Assembly (NCBI GenBank): GCA_014526335.1
Contig: JACTAT010000040.1
Span: 1,248,119-1,312,118, forward strand
From: Chrysaora quinquecirrha
Taxonomy: Eukaryota > Cnidaria > Scyphozoa > Semaeostomeae > Pelagiidae
DNA: 64,000 nucleotides
Reading direction: 5' to 3'
Shown: positions 34,201 to 46,318 of the stretch, one piece after another
How positions within the stretch are numbered: position 1 is the first letter of the stretch
Layout: every line of letters begins with the position of its first letter
Program-made: the position numbers and the translations under genes
The notes under the pieces: model-generated
Databases searched by the model: none
Seen by the model: only the letters and a program-made list of their open reading frames with translations
What the model was told of the DNA's origin: nothing

Positions 34201-34307
34201 CTCTATTTCATGCGAATCCGCGCTTGTGTAAATGAAAAGCCTATCAGTAACAAATTTACCTTAACACCCGCGATGCGGGTGAATTTTAGTACCATTTTAG
34301 CCTTGGA

Positions 34308-34490
34308 AAGACAAGATACCACTCACCTGCCTTTTAACTTGCTGCCTTTTAACTTGGAGCCTTCTGAACTTTCGCTAGAGTCCGGGGAGGTTCTGGGATG
34401 CCATGGGAGCTAACCTCCCCGGACTCTAGCGAAAGTTCAGAAGGCTCCAAGTTAAAAGGCAGCAAGTTAAAAGGCAGGTGAGCAACACAA
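34308..34490. repeat. Long hairpin palindrome (about 75-bp arms)
   Basis: The segment 'caagttaaaaggcagcaagtt' with 'ccggactctagcgaaagttcag' appears in both orientations around a short centre near 34400 (ctgggatgccatgggagct). One arm is about 34325-34390 and the other about 34413-34483. A single-arm relative lies at 37990-38070, next to 'cccgcat(t/c)gcgggtg' motifs that also occur at 34267-34282. Confidence 0.8.
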
Positions 34491-37400
34491 GTAGTGTGGT
34501 TCCGTGACGCAACCAATCCATATCACGTTTGATACGGATCAAAAGTGAACCGCGATCGTAAGGCTCAGTGTAAGGCTCAGTTATTTACAACATGTTCATT
34601 TTGCATGGTAACTAACTCCAGGGAGCACCTGTGATTAAGGGTGAGCGAGCATATGCATCACCTCATGAAACTTAGCAAGAATGCTCTGCAGAGGTCGCAG
34701 GGATGGCGCGTTGCTTGTGACGCAGGGATCGAAGCGTGAAATCCATCCCTGGTCTTCATGACCTTTATTTTACACCACGCGAATTTTCGCAACTGAATTG
34801 GACACATAGCATAAATGAGCAATAGGGTTACAAGGAAGTCGGATTCTTCTTCTATTTATCATGATTTTCACCTCTGCATTTGTGTTTAATCAATCATTAA
34901 TCAATGATTATAATCAAGTAATCATGAATTGGTCACAACTGATTAATAATCATGTACACGGGTTTGAAGGGTTGGAAATTTTTCCACCCCTTCGTAGCTT
35001 TGTATAAATTTTGTAGCTTTGTCGAAAAGGATGCAGTAATACAGTGTAACATTTGATCTATTTATACCTCGTTTACAAGTAGCAAAATTATAGGGATAGC
35101 TATCCGGATAGACCTCTATCACGATAGCATAGCTATCCCGATAATTTAACTACATTTAAACGGGTTATAAGACCAGAATTTTAACAGAAAAAGCGACAAA
35201 TTTTATCTTTTCTAACAGTTACTGGCAACTGTCACTCTGTTTTTGCTAAGAGTAAAGGAAGCTTAAAACCTGGATATTTTAAGCACATTTGTGGGCCCCG
35301 TGAGTGAGGTTATTCAGAAAGTAGACCATTTACTTAGAGATTCGAGTTGTGTGTCTTTGAATGCTACCGCCCTGCTCTCTCCTGTCACTAAAATCTGTTT
35401 CTAAAAAACTTTAAAACGTTTCTAAACGTTACAACAAACTTCAACATAGCGGAAAAGAGCAGGAAGAGCGACAACCTGTCCTCTTTGGCCATTTTAAACT
35501 CAAAAGACTTTTAGTAAGAAATTTTGGTAAATTATATTACTGAGATAATCAGCTATTACCCTCTACCGGAGCGCCTTGCCTTAACCCACAGGATAGGGCA
35601 AGTGTTCAGCTATCGTGCTGTAAACATTAACCCTATCCAATGCGAAAATCAAGACGCTCCGAAAGCTACCCGGTATAAGTGTAAACGGGGCCTGAGGCCT
35701 AGTTGATGTCTGGGTCTTTGGATCGTTAGGACCTCTGAAGTCTTTAGGTCAGAAAATTGCCCTTAAGACTTTTGTATTCACATTTGGTCTTCAGGGTGAC
35801 TGGTCTTTGGCAAAGACTAAAACGGCTCATTTGTTGAATTGAATCAACCAAACGCGCAAACTAAAACGAGGCTTAAATTTGTGCGTGGAACCAAAGTGGA
35901 ACGCAGTCATCTTTGTATTCATTTACTGGTTCACACAATTGACCTGTTCACACACGGTTAATACCTTTTGAAACGAGGGTATTTCACAAAGGCGTACGAG
36001 ATTTTCACTAAAATAAAAGGATCTCCAAGACTCCAAGCGATTTTAATCAAAACATTATTCGAGCAAGAGTGTATGAGATTTTGAGGGAGTAGTTCGTCCC
36101 TCGTTTTGGAATTCCAAAAACGAGGCTGCAAGATTAAAATGGGAATTCGCGTTCTTTTGAACTCTATGGTTGCTTGCTATAGGAATCTTCTTCGTAAATA
36201 GTAAATTTCAACAAGCTAAGGAAGGTTTTGAAATCCCAAAGCAATACGCTTCAACTCAAACAAACAACAAACGAAAGATAGAAAACATGTAAGTTGTTTT
36301 GAAAGAAATACAAAAGCTCCGCTTGTGTTTATCATATGAGCTCAGGTTATTTTGCAGTAACGTGCATGTTGTATTCATCTTTAAATTTGCTAGTTGCGAT
36401 TTTCCGTGGAGGCCAACGGATTAATTCCCGCTCACAGGAAGCAAACGTGCGAAATGCGTTTATAACACTATCCAGGTGTTGTGCTGGACTTGGTCTCTAT
36501 GGAGATGCATACATAACTAATCAGCGTGGATTGAAATGGAATCTTCGCATTCAAATGTATGCACAGGTACTGACGATCTTTCATTCGAATCAACTGCCTC
36601 ACGTGCCCGCTCAACAGGTCAAATTTAACAAATTGATGCACCTCGTCGCTTCAGCTAGCTAAAGCTTGACACAACATCGAGGAAACAGGCCAAGTCAACT
36701 CCTCATCATTCTTCGCTAAAACACTCTTGCTCCAAAATCAAAGCCCTATTTACTGCCAGCATACTTGTGTGTAAGGAAAACAGCATCAAACCATATTGCT
36801 TCGCTGTAAGTGCCTGGGAATTCCTTATCGGTTGTTAGTCGTTCTTCAGCTACAAATATTTCTTTAGTTTCTGATTCAATGCCTACGAGAATTAGTGAAG
36901 GTTTGTACCACATTTATATTTTGAAAGATCATATATATTATCATATAGAACCTATTAATTCAACTTGAAATTTTGAAGCTTCATCGTATTAATAAAAGAG
37001 AGATATCACATAGCTATAAATACTAGAAGTGCCAATTTTACGCTTGGAAAGATTTCTAACGGTGCCATGAGTTCGATACATAAATAACTTCAACAACTGC
37101 GAGAAATAACGAAAACATCTCAGTGCATAGTATGTCCAATAATGTTTCCGCTTCTCTCGCAATTTTGAAGTTTTGTACAACTCAAAGGCATGAATAACTA
37201 GGCCTATTTTTGGTAAGAATTCCAAAAAGTAGAGAAGCCATGTAGAGAAGCCATCTCCCTTTTACCGTAGCCTACTTAAGGCCAGCTTTCAGAGCCATAG
37301 GCCTATAGTTAAGAAATGATTCTAGACCGACCTGATGCCAACATAGAAAAGCGTTTTCACGACTATATGAAGATCGTAATTTGAAGATTAGGTAGCTACT

Positions 37401-37630
37401 GGTGTCTTCGCTGTTTCGTTACTAACAACTATTCATATTTTGAATCAAGTCTTCATACATGTCAAAATCACACCGGTTCACTGGTTACTGATTCGAAACA
37501 TATAATGTATTGATTCGATAAGGAAGCTACTTTCGGCCACTTTGTGAAAAAATTCTACTTAAAAATATTTTTTCCATTCTTCTTATTTTTTCGTTTACTT
37601 TCGTTTCGTTTTCTCTTACTTACATTTATG
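34491..37630. other. Gene-poor region with mobile-element debris
   Basis: No supported gene. A possible MITE spans about 35068-35692 (left 'cctcgtttacaagt', right 'aagtgtaaacggggcc'). An open frame at 36336-36662 (108 codons) has no recognisable domain. The rest is unexplained AT-rich sequence. Confidence 0.35.
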
Positions 37631-37654
37631 CTGTGGTCTCCTTTCTTTGGTAAC

Positions 37655-38266
37655 AGGTCAACTCGCCACGCTGCCAACTCGCCACAGTCAAGTCGCCGCA
37701 CATCTGGTCAACTCGCCTCTTCAAAAGACGGCTCGCCACACGTAACTGAACAAGTAGCCTCTATCAGCGTGATAAACAGGGGTTAGGGGGCAGCGCCTTC
37801 TAGAAAGCTTCTTCGGGATTTCCATAAAGAAACAACAACCAAATTCTTTAAAATCTAAATCCTATATACTAATCTCCGGTTATGCAAATTAGGTTGCCCA
37901 TTGTTAGGATCCATTGTTCGATTACACAGGAAAGGCTTTTTCCCTGGGCCACCTAGAGATGGCATCCCACCTAGAGATGGCATCCCACAATCTCCCCGGA
38001 CTCTAGCGAAAGTTCAGAAGGCTGCAAGTTAAAAGGCACCAAGTCAAAAGGCAGCTGAGCGGTATCTTGTCTTTCCAAGGCTAAACTGGTACTAATGTTC
38101 ACCCGCATTGCGGGTGTCAAGGTAAAAAGCTCGCCCGCATCGCGGGCGTCAAGTTGAATTTTCAAACTAAGGCGAGGTGACCACCAAGGTATGGCGAGTT
38201 GACCTGAAATGTGTGATGACTTGGTCGTGTGGTGATTTGGCAGTTTGGCGGAGTTGACCAGAAACC
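37655..38266. mobile_element. Foldback-like element with 'CAACTCGCCAC' subrepeat arms
   Basis: The left arm has 'ggtcaactcgccacgctgccaactcgccacag'-type subrepeats; the right arm has the inverse (ggcgagttgacc, ggcggagttgacc). A central-left motif 'aacaggggttagggggcagcgcc' parallels the element at 19840-20174, so the two are probably one superfamily. Unlike that copy, a clean target duplication was not found. It contains a piece related to the hairpin at 34308-34490. Confidence 0.65.
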
Positions 38267-39402
38267 GTCTTATTTGACTGGGCTTTATACCAATATGATA
38301 TATCCCCCTTGCTGTTATTATTGTCGCCTTTCATGCTAAATCCCCTACACTCTGCAGTGTCACAAAAACAGTGCCACAAATCCCAGGACAAGCAAAAATG
38401 ACAACAACGCCTGTTTTGATGCAAAGGATGGTACAAATCGTTATGTGTTTCTAAAGGCAACTCTATAGCGCATTTTTGTGACCCGTTGCCACTTTTCCAC
38501 CCAATCGCTAGCAAAGGCAAAAACCTATTCCCCAAGAGCCTTCGGAAAACAGAAAAGCATGTGACATAAACACATGTTGCGATCCTACTAGTATTTAAAT
38601 GAAAAGAAAACATTTCTATATTTCACATCTGAATGTAAAGTTACGTAACTTTTCGCTGGCGATCGCTGAGAAGTTTAATCGTGTTGAACTACCTGGAGTG
38701 CCGCAGCGAAAAGCCTGGAAGTATGCAAACATGAATTGCGTATGCTCAATATCCGCTGGTCGCTGGTGTCGGCTGGTGATTGCCAGGATTCCCTTAATGG
38801 AGAAAAAACTTAAACTCAGGCCTTTGGGTTCTCTCATGCGTTAAAAGATACTTTCTTTTTAAGTTCACCTTTTAAATTTTCATAACATATCCTTCTTGAC
38901 CGGAGAAAGCAGAGTATGTTTCAATTTTTAATAAACCCCTCTCTCATAAACCCTCTCTAAATCTCCGGGAGTAGTCCCTAATGCAAATTTACAGGCATGT
39001 GCCCCTTATATGGGTAGATTATGCTATAAAATTCCCTACAACTGGGTCCAGTTTATACCTACCTTAAAAGTGGGTACCTCAAATTTCTTTAACATTTGGT
39101 ACCCAAACGCATGTTAACATTACAAAGCTGGGCAGCTGAATGTACAAAACAATACCTTGTTGGTTTTTAAAAAACTCGGAGGCACATCTCTGCACATTTC
39201 AGGGTTAAGTACCACCCCCCCTCCGGGCTGTCAGACTCAAGAACACCTGGACTCCAACACTCGGTCATGTTTTGCTAGGGTATCTACTGCACTTTCCCTA
39301 ATTTCTACACTTTTAAGTTTTGTAGAACAAACAGGTTTTCCAGATTTCTGTTATTTATAGAACCTATTATTAATCTTTTCTCAAAATATACGTCATTTTC
39401 AG

Positions 39403-40535
39403 TTCCAGTTATAGAAGAGCATCCAAAGTCATGTATGGTTGCGCTTGGGAAAGATATAACACTAGTCTGCAAAGCAGTTGGAAAGAACTTGAGATTCTCG
39501 TGGTATAAAAATACTAAATGTCTCATAGGTGAAGTAAGTAATGTCTCATATCTTTAACTCGTGTATAGAGAATCAAACTTTGACACTGCACCTTCACAAG
39601 TTCAACATCTTTGATCGGCTACTTCACTGAATTACGCCTCCAAATTCGTTCATGCCGTAAACCAATCAGATTGCACAAAACCATTAACTTCGTCAAGTTA
39701 GGCAAAATTTGCTTGCATTTCCATGATGATTTACAATTTCGCAACTTGGGGTCGTTTTTACTTATCTTCAAGCTTTTCAAGATATTTCAGTGCTTTTCAG
39801 AAGGTCTGGCGTGTGTGTTAGTTATGTCGCAGAAAACGGTGAAACAAATTGCGTCGCTCGAGCATAAACGCGTTAATAGTGTTGTGTTTAGATCGAGCAA
39901 CATGTCTTGTAAGACAAGAGAGAGTTAGAGTTAGAGCATGGTTAGAGCAGTCTACGGAACGAAGAATGCAACAAAACGTATGACGTGACCAACGTCTAAC
40001 ATAAGGAACCACTGAGAACAAGATTTCCACGGAGCTGCTACGATTCGAACCAAGGCCGGCTATTGTAGATTTACCCTATATGCCAGCTCCCGTACCTATA
40101 AACCTTACAGCAGGACATCTTCAACGTTGCCTTTTGAATGTCCCAATCAGTCATGCTCAATTTCCCAACCAGTGAAGGGTCATTTTCAGCCAAACAAGCC
40201 CTCATACATTGTCATAAAATGCGGCCTGAAGACAGATTTGATAAGAATTCCAAATATAGACAAAAAATCACCATTTATACCATGTATAGCATCCCTTTGT
40301 AGCATATCTTGATAACTAAGGTATGAAAAACGGTCGCCTATTGAACGTGACACTAAGTTTATCATATGATGTATATCATCTTCTATTTCAGACTTCTAAT
40401 ACGCTGCATCTTAGCAAAGTGACAATGGACACCGCTGGACGGTACTCCTGCCTCGTTTCGAATAGCAAAGATTCTCTTCTCACGTGGGCAATAGTAGATG
40501 TTGTTTCAATTGTCAGCACAAAACGAAAACACTAG
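39403..40535 (+). CDS. Candidate Ig-like domain exons
   Basis: Two exons with good splice sites, 39403-39533 (after ttttcag, before gtaagt) and 40392 onward (after tatttcag), join in frame into one Ig-like domain. The first has CMVALGKDITLVCKAVG and the Ig tryptophan in FSWYKN; the second has VTMDTAGRYSCLVSN, the D-x-G-x-Y-x-C signature of the F strand. The frame runs to a stop at 40533-40535 unless it splices near 40500 (gatgtt/gtttca). No upstream exon, signal peptide or transmembrane segment was identified. It could be part of a larger cell-surface gene on this strand, or a remnant. Confidence 0.6.
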
Positions 40536-40825
40536 CTAAGTAACTAATTCTAGTTTTAACGAATTTCATTTGAATTTTAATATGTATTGATTAATTGTTA
40601 GTCCGGTAGATACTAACTAGAGCCCCCTAGAGCCCCCTAGAGCCCCAGTTAAACGAACTGACCATTTCATCGACGTTTCGTTAGTCCAAATAGTTCGTAG
40701 CATTTGACGACTCGGATTCCGGATTGCTAATAGCGCCAGTGCTAATGTTTACCCTAAATAGGTAAAATAACTGGTGCTCTGGTGCTAGCACTTGATCAAA
40801 ATATCGCCGAACAGGACTTAAGGCC

Positions 40826-41108
40826 TGGCTAAACTAGGAGACATGTCGCGCGCGAAGACATGTCGCGCGCGACATTGATGTCTCCACGGTGTCTCCCAGT
40901 TTAGCCACCTCGGAAACTTTGAAGCGCGCAACAAAATTTGTAGCAAGAGAGACGCAAATGTTACTGGGAGACAGCAGAAACATTTCTTGTCTCCGCAACA
41001 TGCAAATGACTCAGGGGACATGTTGCTCGCTTGTCGCTCGCATGTTTAGCCACCCTTGGAGACACGCCAAATACAGTGTCGCGCGCGACAAGTCTCCTAG
41101 TTTAGCCA
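40826..41108. mobile_element. MITE with 'TGGCTAAACTAGGAGAC' ends
   Basis: The left end ggctaaactaggagacatgtcgcgcgcga and right end tcgcgcgcgacaagtctcctagtttagcca are inverted. Internal 'gtttagccac' and 'ggagac' motifs repeat, so the subterminal regions are repetitive. The GCGCGC runs are notable in AT-rich surroundings. Confidence 0.75.
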
Positions 41109-43520
41109 TAGCTTAACTTGGTGGAGGTTTGTTCACTTAAATGATAGCGTTTGGCCAGGGGTAAGCAATACTTATTTAACTTGAATATAGAGCTGCCAAC
41201 TACAGGAAATAAGGCGCTCAATAGTCAGGTTAGCAATGTAGTTAGTAATTTGTTATTGTTAGTATGTTTAGCCGTAGCTCCATATTAATTTGAATTTTAT
41301 CAACACAGTAAAAGCCGCATATAACAATCGTTAGCTATTTTTGACGCTTAGCCTTGTAGTGGTTTTAAAGTCAAGACACAAGAAAGGCGAAATTATTTTC
41401 GTTAAAATCTACAGAGGATCACTCAGGTCAGCCTGTTTTAGATGAATGTTATCTTGGATTGGAGACCTTTTTGAAAAACTTCAATAAAGATCTCAGAAAA
41501 AAGGGTTCTTATATGCGGGTTATAACTGTATATACTCGAAAATTATTTTCTACATAATTATTATATTTAACCATAATATGCTGGACATATTTAGCTTCTC
41601 TTTGAATTCTCGTTTTGGTAATAAAGTTTTTCTGTTCTTTTTGATTAACAAAATAAATTCATTTAATTTTCTAATAATGTAGCTATAACGAGTAATAATT
41701 AGAAAAATATTTGAATTTGGTGTTTAAGAAAATATTTGTTGTTTAAGAAAATGTTTATCATCATTAACACGTTCTACTTTTTTGAATAGAGCCAAACGAG
41801 GGTCGACAGCATTACCGTAAACCCTCGAATTTGCCCCCCCTCGAATTAGCCCTTCTTTCGAATTAGTCCCCACGTCAGACTGATAAATTGTTAATAAGCC
41901 CCCCTCGAATAAACCCTCCCCTGGAATAGGCTCCAACCCCTGGCATGTTGGTGTTAGCATTTTCGAGTCAATATTGATTCTTTGTTGAGCTATGACAGAA
42001 AAATGTATTCTCTAAGTCGATGATAAATCATACTTTTGTGAATAATTTTATAAGCCCACCTGGTTTAAGCCCTCCCTTCAAATTATCCCCCGCCCGTCAG
42101 CTGAGCAGTGAGACGAAATTTTCAAGAGTTTACATGTAGAATTCCATCCCACCTTCCAGCCACTTGTCTCATATTTCCGCTTTTGTTTAATTTTCTCAGA
42201 CAATAGGATTATGTCTGGCGCTTGCGCATAATGAGCAATTTCATCCCACCGTCCAGCTTTCATCCCACCTTCCAGCGTTTATATGAGAAAATTTCATCCC
42301 ACCCAGGTGAGATCCCACCTCTCAACGAGTGAGATCTCACCTGACCGGGATGAAACGTTTTCCATATAAACAGAAGATGAAAATCACAAAGGTTTGTATT
42401 GGAAGGTGAGATCTCACCTCTCAGCTACAGGGCTGGAAGGTGGGATGATTTTCCCATATAAACAGGCCCTTAGATCATGATATAGGGATGTCCTCATTAA
42501 AAGGACTGCTGGCTCTCTGGTAATCCAGGCTGATAATACATCTTTTCGATAAACAGCAGCCATTATAGAAAATTCTAAGAATTTCGACATTAATTGAAGC
42601 TAAATTCGTATGAAGCATTTAGGATTTACCTAAGGTGCCGAGTTTTACCATCTTAGCACTATTGTCGTTGATTTTATGAGCGTTCACGGTTCAACGTTTG
42701 AAATTTGGATACTTTTCGCGGCTATATCTCGATTAAATCTTGAAGAATCTCCATATGAAGAATCTCCAAAAGGAGTGTGGACTGACAGTTTGTAGTAGGA
42801 CAGCATGCTCAATCACAGCCTCGTTATCATGTTATTTCTAATGTATGAACTTTCTCTTTTTCTTTCGTTCCTTTGTTCTCTCTGTAATTATTTCCGTCAG
42901 TAAATGTATTTAAGTTGTAAGTAGTGTAAATTCTTTAGTCAGTCTGAATCATGATAATGTCACAAACTGTCGTATTCCTGGCTCCGTGTCTTCACACGTA
43001 AAAGTATTGTAGCACAGATCCCTGTTACAAGTTTCCCAGTACCCCGGTACAGAGCTTCCGGTACACGGTGTCAATCCGATACATGGTACACTTGAAAAGT
43101 CCAACCCATAGCATGCGCATGCGCGAAAAACGGTACTAAGGTACATTGATCATAGCTGTTACCCCTTTCAAAGGAGCAGATAGTCGGCGGATAGTCCTTT
43201 TGGTTCCTATAAAAAAGTGCATAATCTTTTTATTCCAAAAAATCTATTTCCATGGCAAAACAAAACTGTAAATAATGTCAAAAATGTCATCAAATTTGGG
43301 TGGAGCATTCGCTAACAATATGTTTTAATGGAGAAAACTATGTTTTAAATTTAACACCGTTTATTTCATCGTTAAAGATAAGCGTTTTCACTCAAAAAAT
43401 GATTAAAGAAGAATTATAAAACCCTGATAAGTAGCTATCTTAACACCGCACCTATATGTGGAATTATTGGCGAGTTTTGGTCTGAAAAAAAGAGCTCTTA
43501 TGACAAGGAGGTTCTTTGTT
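41109..43520. other. Gene-poor region with repetitive blocks
   Basis: No supported gene. About 41812-42075 carries variants of 'cctcgaatt(t/a)gccc' and 'taagccc'. About 42085-42475 carries 'catcccacctt-ccagc' and 'ggtgagatc(c/t)cacc' in both orientations, ending with 'tataaacaggccctta', probably another inverted-repeat element. The remainder is unexplained. Confidence 0.4.
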
Positions 43521-43523
43521 ACA

Positions 43524-43770
43524 TACACTTTTTTCAATAAGCAACTGGACTTTGGTCTAGCTCTCAAGAGTTGCTTAACATATCTAGTATTTCAACCCTC
43601 ACAGAATGACTAGTATTCCCTAAAACCTCTTACTTTGGCTCTTTTCTGGCGTTACAATGTAATTGACAAGTTTGCAAGGATGTACAGTATAAGAAAGCTA
43701 TTTCACCAAAAATTTTAACAAAATCTCAGCCCTAGTTGCTTATTTACCAGTTGCTTAGTAAAAAAGTGTA
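43524..43770. mobile_element. MITE 'TACACTTTTTTCAATAAGCAAC', copy 1
   Basis: Inverted ends tacacttttttcaataagcaac and gttgcttagtaaaaaagtgta. The copy at 44386-44642 is inverted relative to it and similar over the whole length. The end motif (TACAC-CTTTTTT-ATAAG) is related to the larger family listed at 21434. Confidence 0.8.
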
Positions 43771-44385
43771 TCTAGGAAGAATCGGCTATCTCTAGGATCG
43801 GTAACACAGGAGACAAATTTTAATGAACTATGTTTCATTCAGACATTTTCAAAATTATATGAATTTCTTTTTCTCTTAAATTGTATGGAAAGCTCATGAA
43901 GGTATGCAAGAAAGAAGCTTAGAACTATCTATATAAGGAACTACCAAAGTTTATAACCTATATCTTTAAAACTGGTTTTGTCATATAACAGAAAAACTTT
44001 TTAAAAATTGCTAATAATTACAAACATACATCCAGGAAATTCCTTTAAATAAGAACCTTTGAAAACATTTAATAAAAAGTCTATGACAAACAAAATCAGG
44101 ATCAACCGCAATATTTCTCGATTTTAATTTAACTTAAAAAATAATACGTTCTCAATCGAAGCTCATCCTACAAATTTTTCGAATTTCAGTTGATAAGCTT
44201 TTCCTATTTTTCAAATTTTTAAGCATTTTGGAATTCGAGTAATTTTTCTGCCAGCTTAGAAATAATGAATATAAGAAGGCCCCTCCTATCATTATTGCCT
44301 TAAAATCAACCTAACCAACCACCAAATCGGTCTGGAAAAGGCAAGCAAAATAACTTCAGTGACTTGAAGAGGTAAGTAGAAAGCT

Positions 44386-44642
44386 AAACTCTTTTTCTTT
44401 AATAAGCAACCGTTCAATACAGTAAGCAACCAGGGCTGAGATTGTGCTAAAATTTCTGGTGAAATAGCTTTCTTTATACTGTGCATCCTTGCAAACTTGT
44501 CAATTACATTGTAAAGCCAGAAAAGAGCCAAAATAAGAGGTTTTAGGGGCACCAGTCATTCTGTGATGGCTGAAATCCTAGATATGTTAAGCAACTCTTG
44601 AAGGCCAGACCAAAGTCAAGTTGCTTATTGAAAAAAAGTGTA
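44386..44642. mobile_element. MITE 'TACACTTTTTTCAATAAGCAAC', copy 2 (inverted)
   Basis: Reverse-complement counterpart of 43524-43770, with the clear end attgaaaaaaagtgta at 44642. The other end is degraded (ctctttttctttaataagcaacc). The two copies, 615 bp apart, form a potential long hairpin. Confidence 0.78.
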
Positions 44643-45028
44643 CTGCATTCTTTCTTGTAAGAATAAATCTACAAAGAATAAGAGCCTTGATTTTGCCCAA
44701 CTTTTAAGAACATGCTATAGAATGAGGAGCCGATATTCTTAGGGCCTCTGCGTAAGCTATAAGAATGCTTGCTGAACATGAAATAAGACCTCCGATCTCC
44801 GAACGTAACCAAGCGAACAAAGAAATAAACAAGCAAATTGCACTTCTACGTACAACACAACCCTAGCACCACACTCAACACACACTGAAAAATATTACTG
44901 TCTAAGTAGCCAAGGAATTAATAGTAGATAAAAAAGCAGGAATTTAAGAACAACCAGCCTCTATCGTAATTTACCGATCAACCAGCTTCATTACTGATTG
45001 ATAATGAATCTATCCTGTGATATTTCGT

Positions 45029-45237
45029 AGGGATTTCATGTTGTCCATGACACCGATCATGTCAAAATTACTTGGGACACACCACTAATTTCCAAATGTC
45101 ACCAGTACCTTCTAACTGCCAAAAAGCCTTACTCTGCAACCTCAATTTATTTAAACATCTTCCAAAAAATACAGTTGTTCGTTGTTTATTTGCAGAAGCT
45201 GTTCCTGTTTATGAACCATACATCTGGTTAGTTTTTA
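45029..45237 (+). CDS. Weak candidate exon (FN3-like?)
   Basis: After a plausible acceptor (tttcgtag), the frame reads FHVVHDTDHVKITWDTPLISK then CHQYLLTAKK, reminiscent of the B-C strands of a fibronectin type III domain (V-x-I-x-W-x-x-P). The frame remains open to a stop near 45236. A second acceptor (tttgcag) lies at about 45188-45194. It could be a distant exon of the Ig-like gene at 39403 or chance. Confidence 0.25.
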
Positions 45238-46245
45238 GCCCGTCTGGTTCTAGTCCAATCAATAACCTGCAATGATCAGGACATAAGAGATACCTGAGCC
45301 AGGAACAGAACTGCCTTTACACTCTTTCGTTTGGATCTATCACCCTTTTGGGTAGTATATGTGTTGTTTCTTGACCCTTATGATCATCAAGAAATAGAAT
45401 AAGATGGGAATAAGATACTCTGAATGTAGCAAAAGATCAATGACCATCCAGATAGCCATCGGTTAAGCCGTGAATAGTCGATCAAAATTGGACCTCTATT
45501 TATTTTGAAATAGCTAACTAAATAAATTGCAAGAAATTACAGAAACATCATCTTTGGACATACTGAAAAGCTTGTCAGAAAACAGACCGAAACATGATTA
45601 AGGCGGATTCAATTTACATCCAGATGTGGGTCGAAATGCGACAGTCAGAAAGGTGAAGCTGGACTGGTATAGCGATTGTGATTGAACAGCAAGATGACCA
45701 ATTAAATTGACTGAAGAGTTGAAGTGAGAAAACGAACTCTTTTTGACAGCCAGTTCTGTGTAGACAGAACATTGAAGTTTTGTACAACTCAAAAACTACA
45801 CAAATACGAGTTTTTGTGCTTCTGTTTGAGACTGGCAGAGGAAAAACAGGTTAAACAGGTAGAAGGAGTTAGAAATAGGTAGAACATGACACGACGCAAG
45901 ATAGAGCCTATGAATGAACTACTGGGAACTTCTTTAATCCACATTCTAGTCTGCACTGTAGAAAGTAAGATACAAAATGAGATAGAATAAATACTCAATT
46001 TGGTACATCGAGTATTATGTCAGAGAAAGTTTCCTTGAGATGTGGTTCGTACAATGCTTTGCTCATAAAACTTAAAGACGACCACCAAAGATCGTTTAAT
46101 TTAAAGGGTTTCAGTTCCAAAGTGCAGAAGCTTCAAGAAAAAATGCTACCAATCTGCTTGGACCAACTTTTTTCAGCCTGAATATGCATATGTTTCTAAC
46201 AGAAAATATGAGCCGCTTTGAAAGACTGGATTTACCTATCAGAGC

Positions 46246-46318
46246 ACCTGAGCAACTTCAGAATGGTTAGATCTCCTAATATCATGGTAATGGTTAGATC
46301 TCCTAATATCATGGTAAT
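46246..46318. repeat. Tandem duplication of a 32-bp segment
   Basis: 'atggttagatctcctaatatcatggta' is present twice in direct tandem. A separate pair of similar 60-bp blocks (gacgtaa-ggttgtggtata ... gatcgaaaataatcttcagttg) lies at 46590-46650 and 46738-46800. Confidence 0.8.

Noticed and set aside
36336..36662. 108-codon plus frame (MSSGYFAVTCMLY...)
   Set aside because: No domain, no clear splice sites and no flanking exons in a repeat-rich region.
40030..40100. tRNA-like B-box (ggttcgaatc on the minus strand)
   Set aside because: No matching A-box at the right distance.
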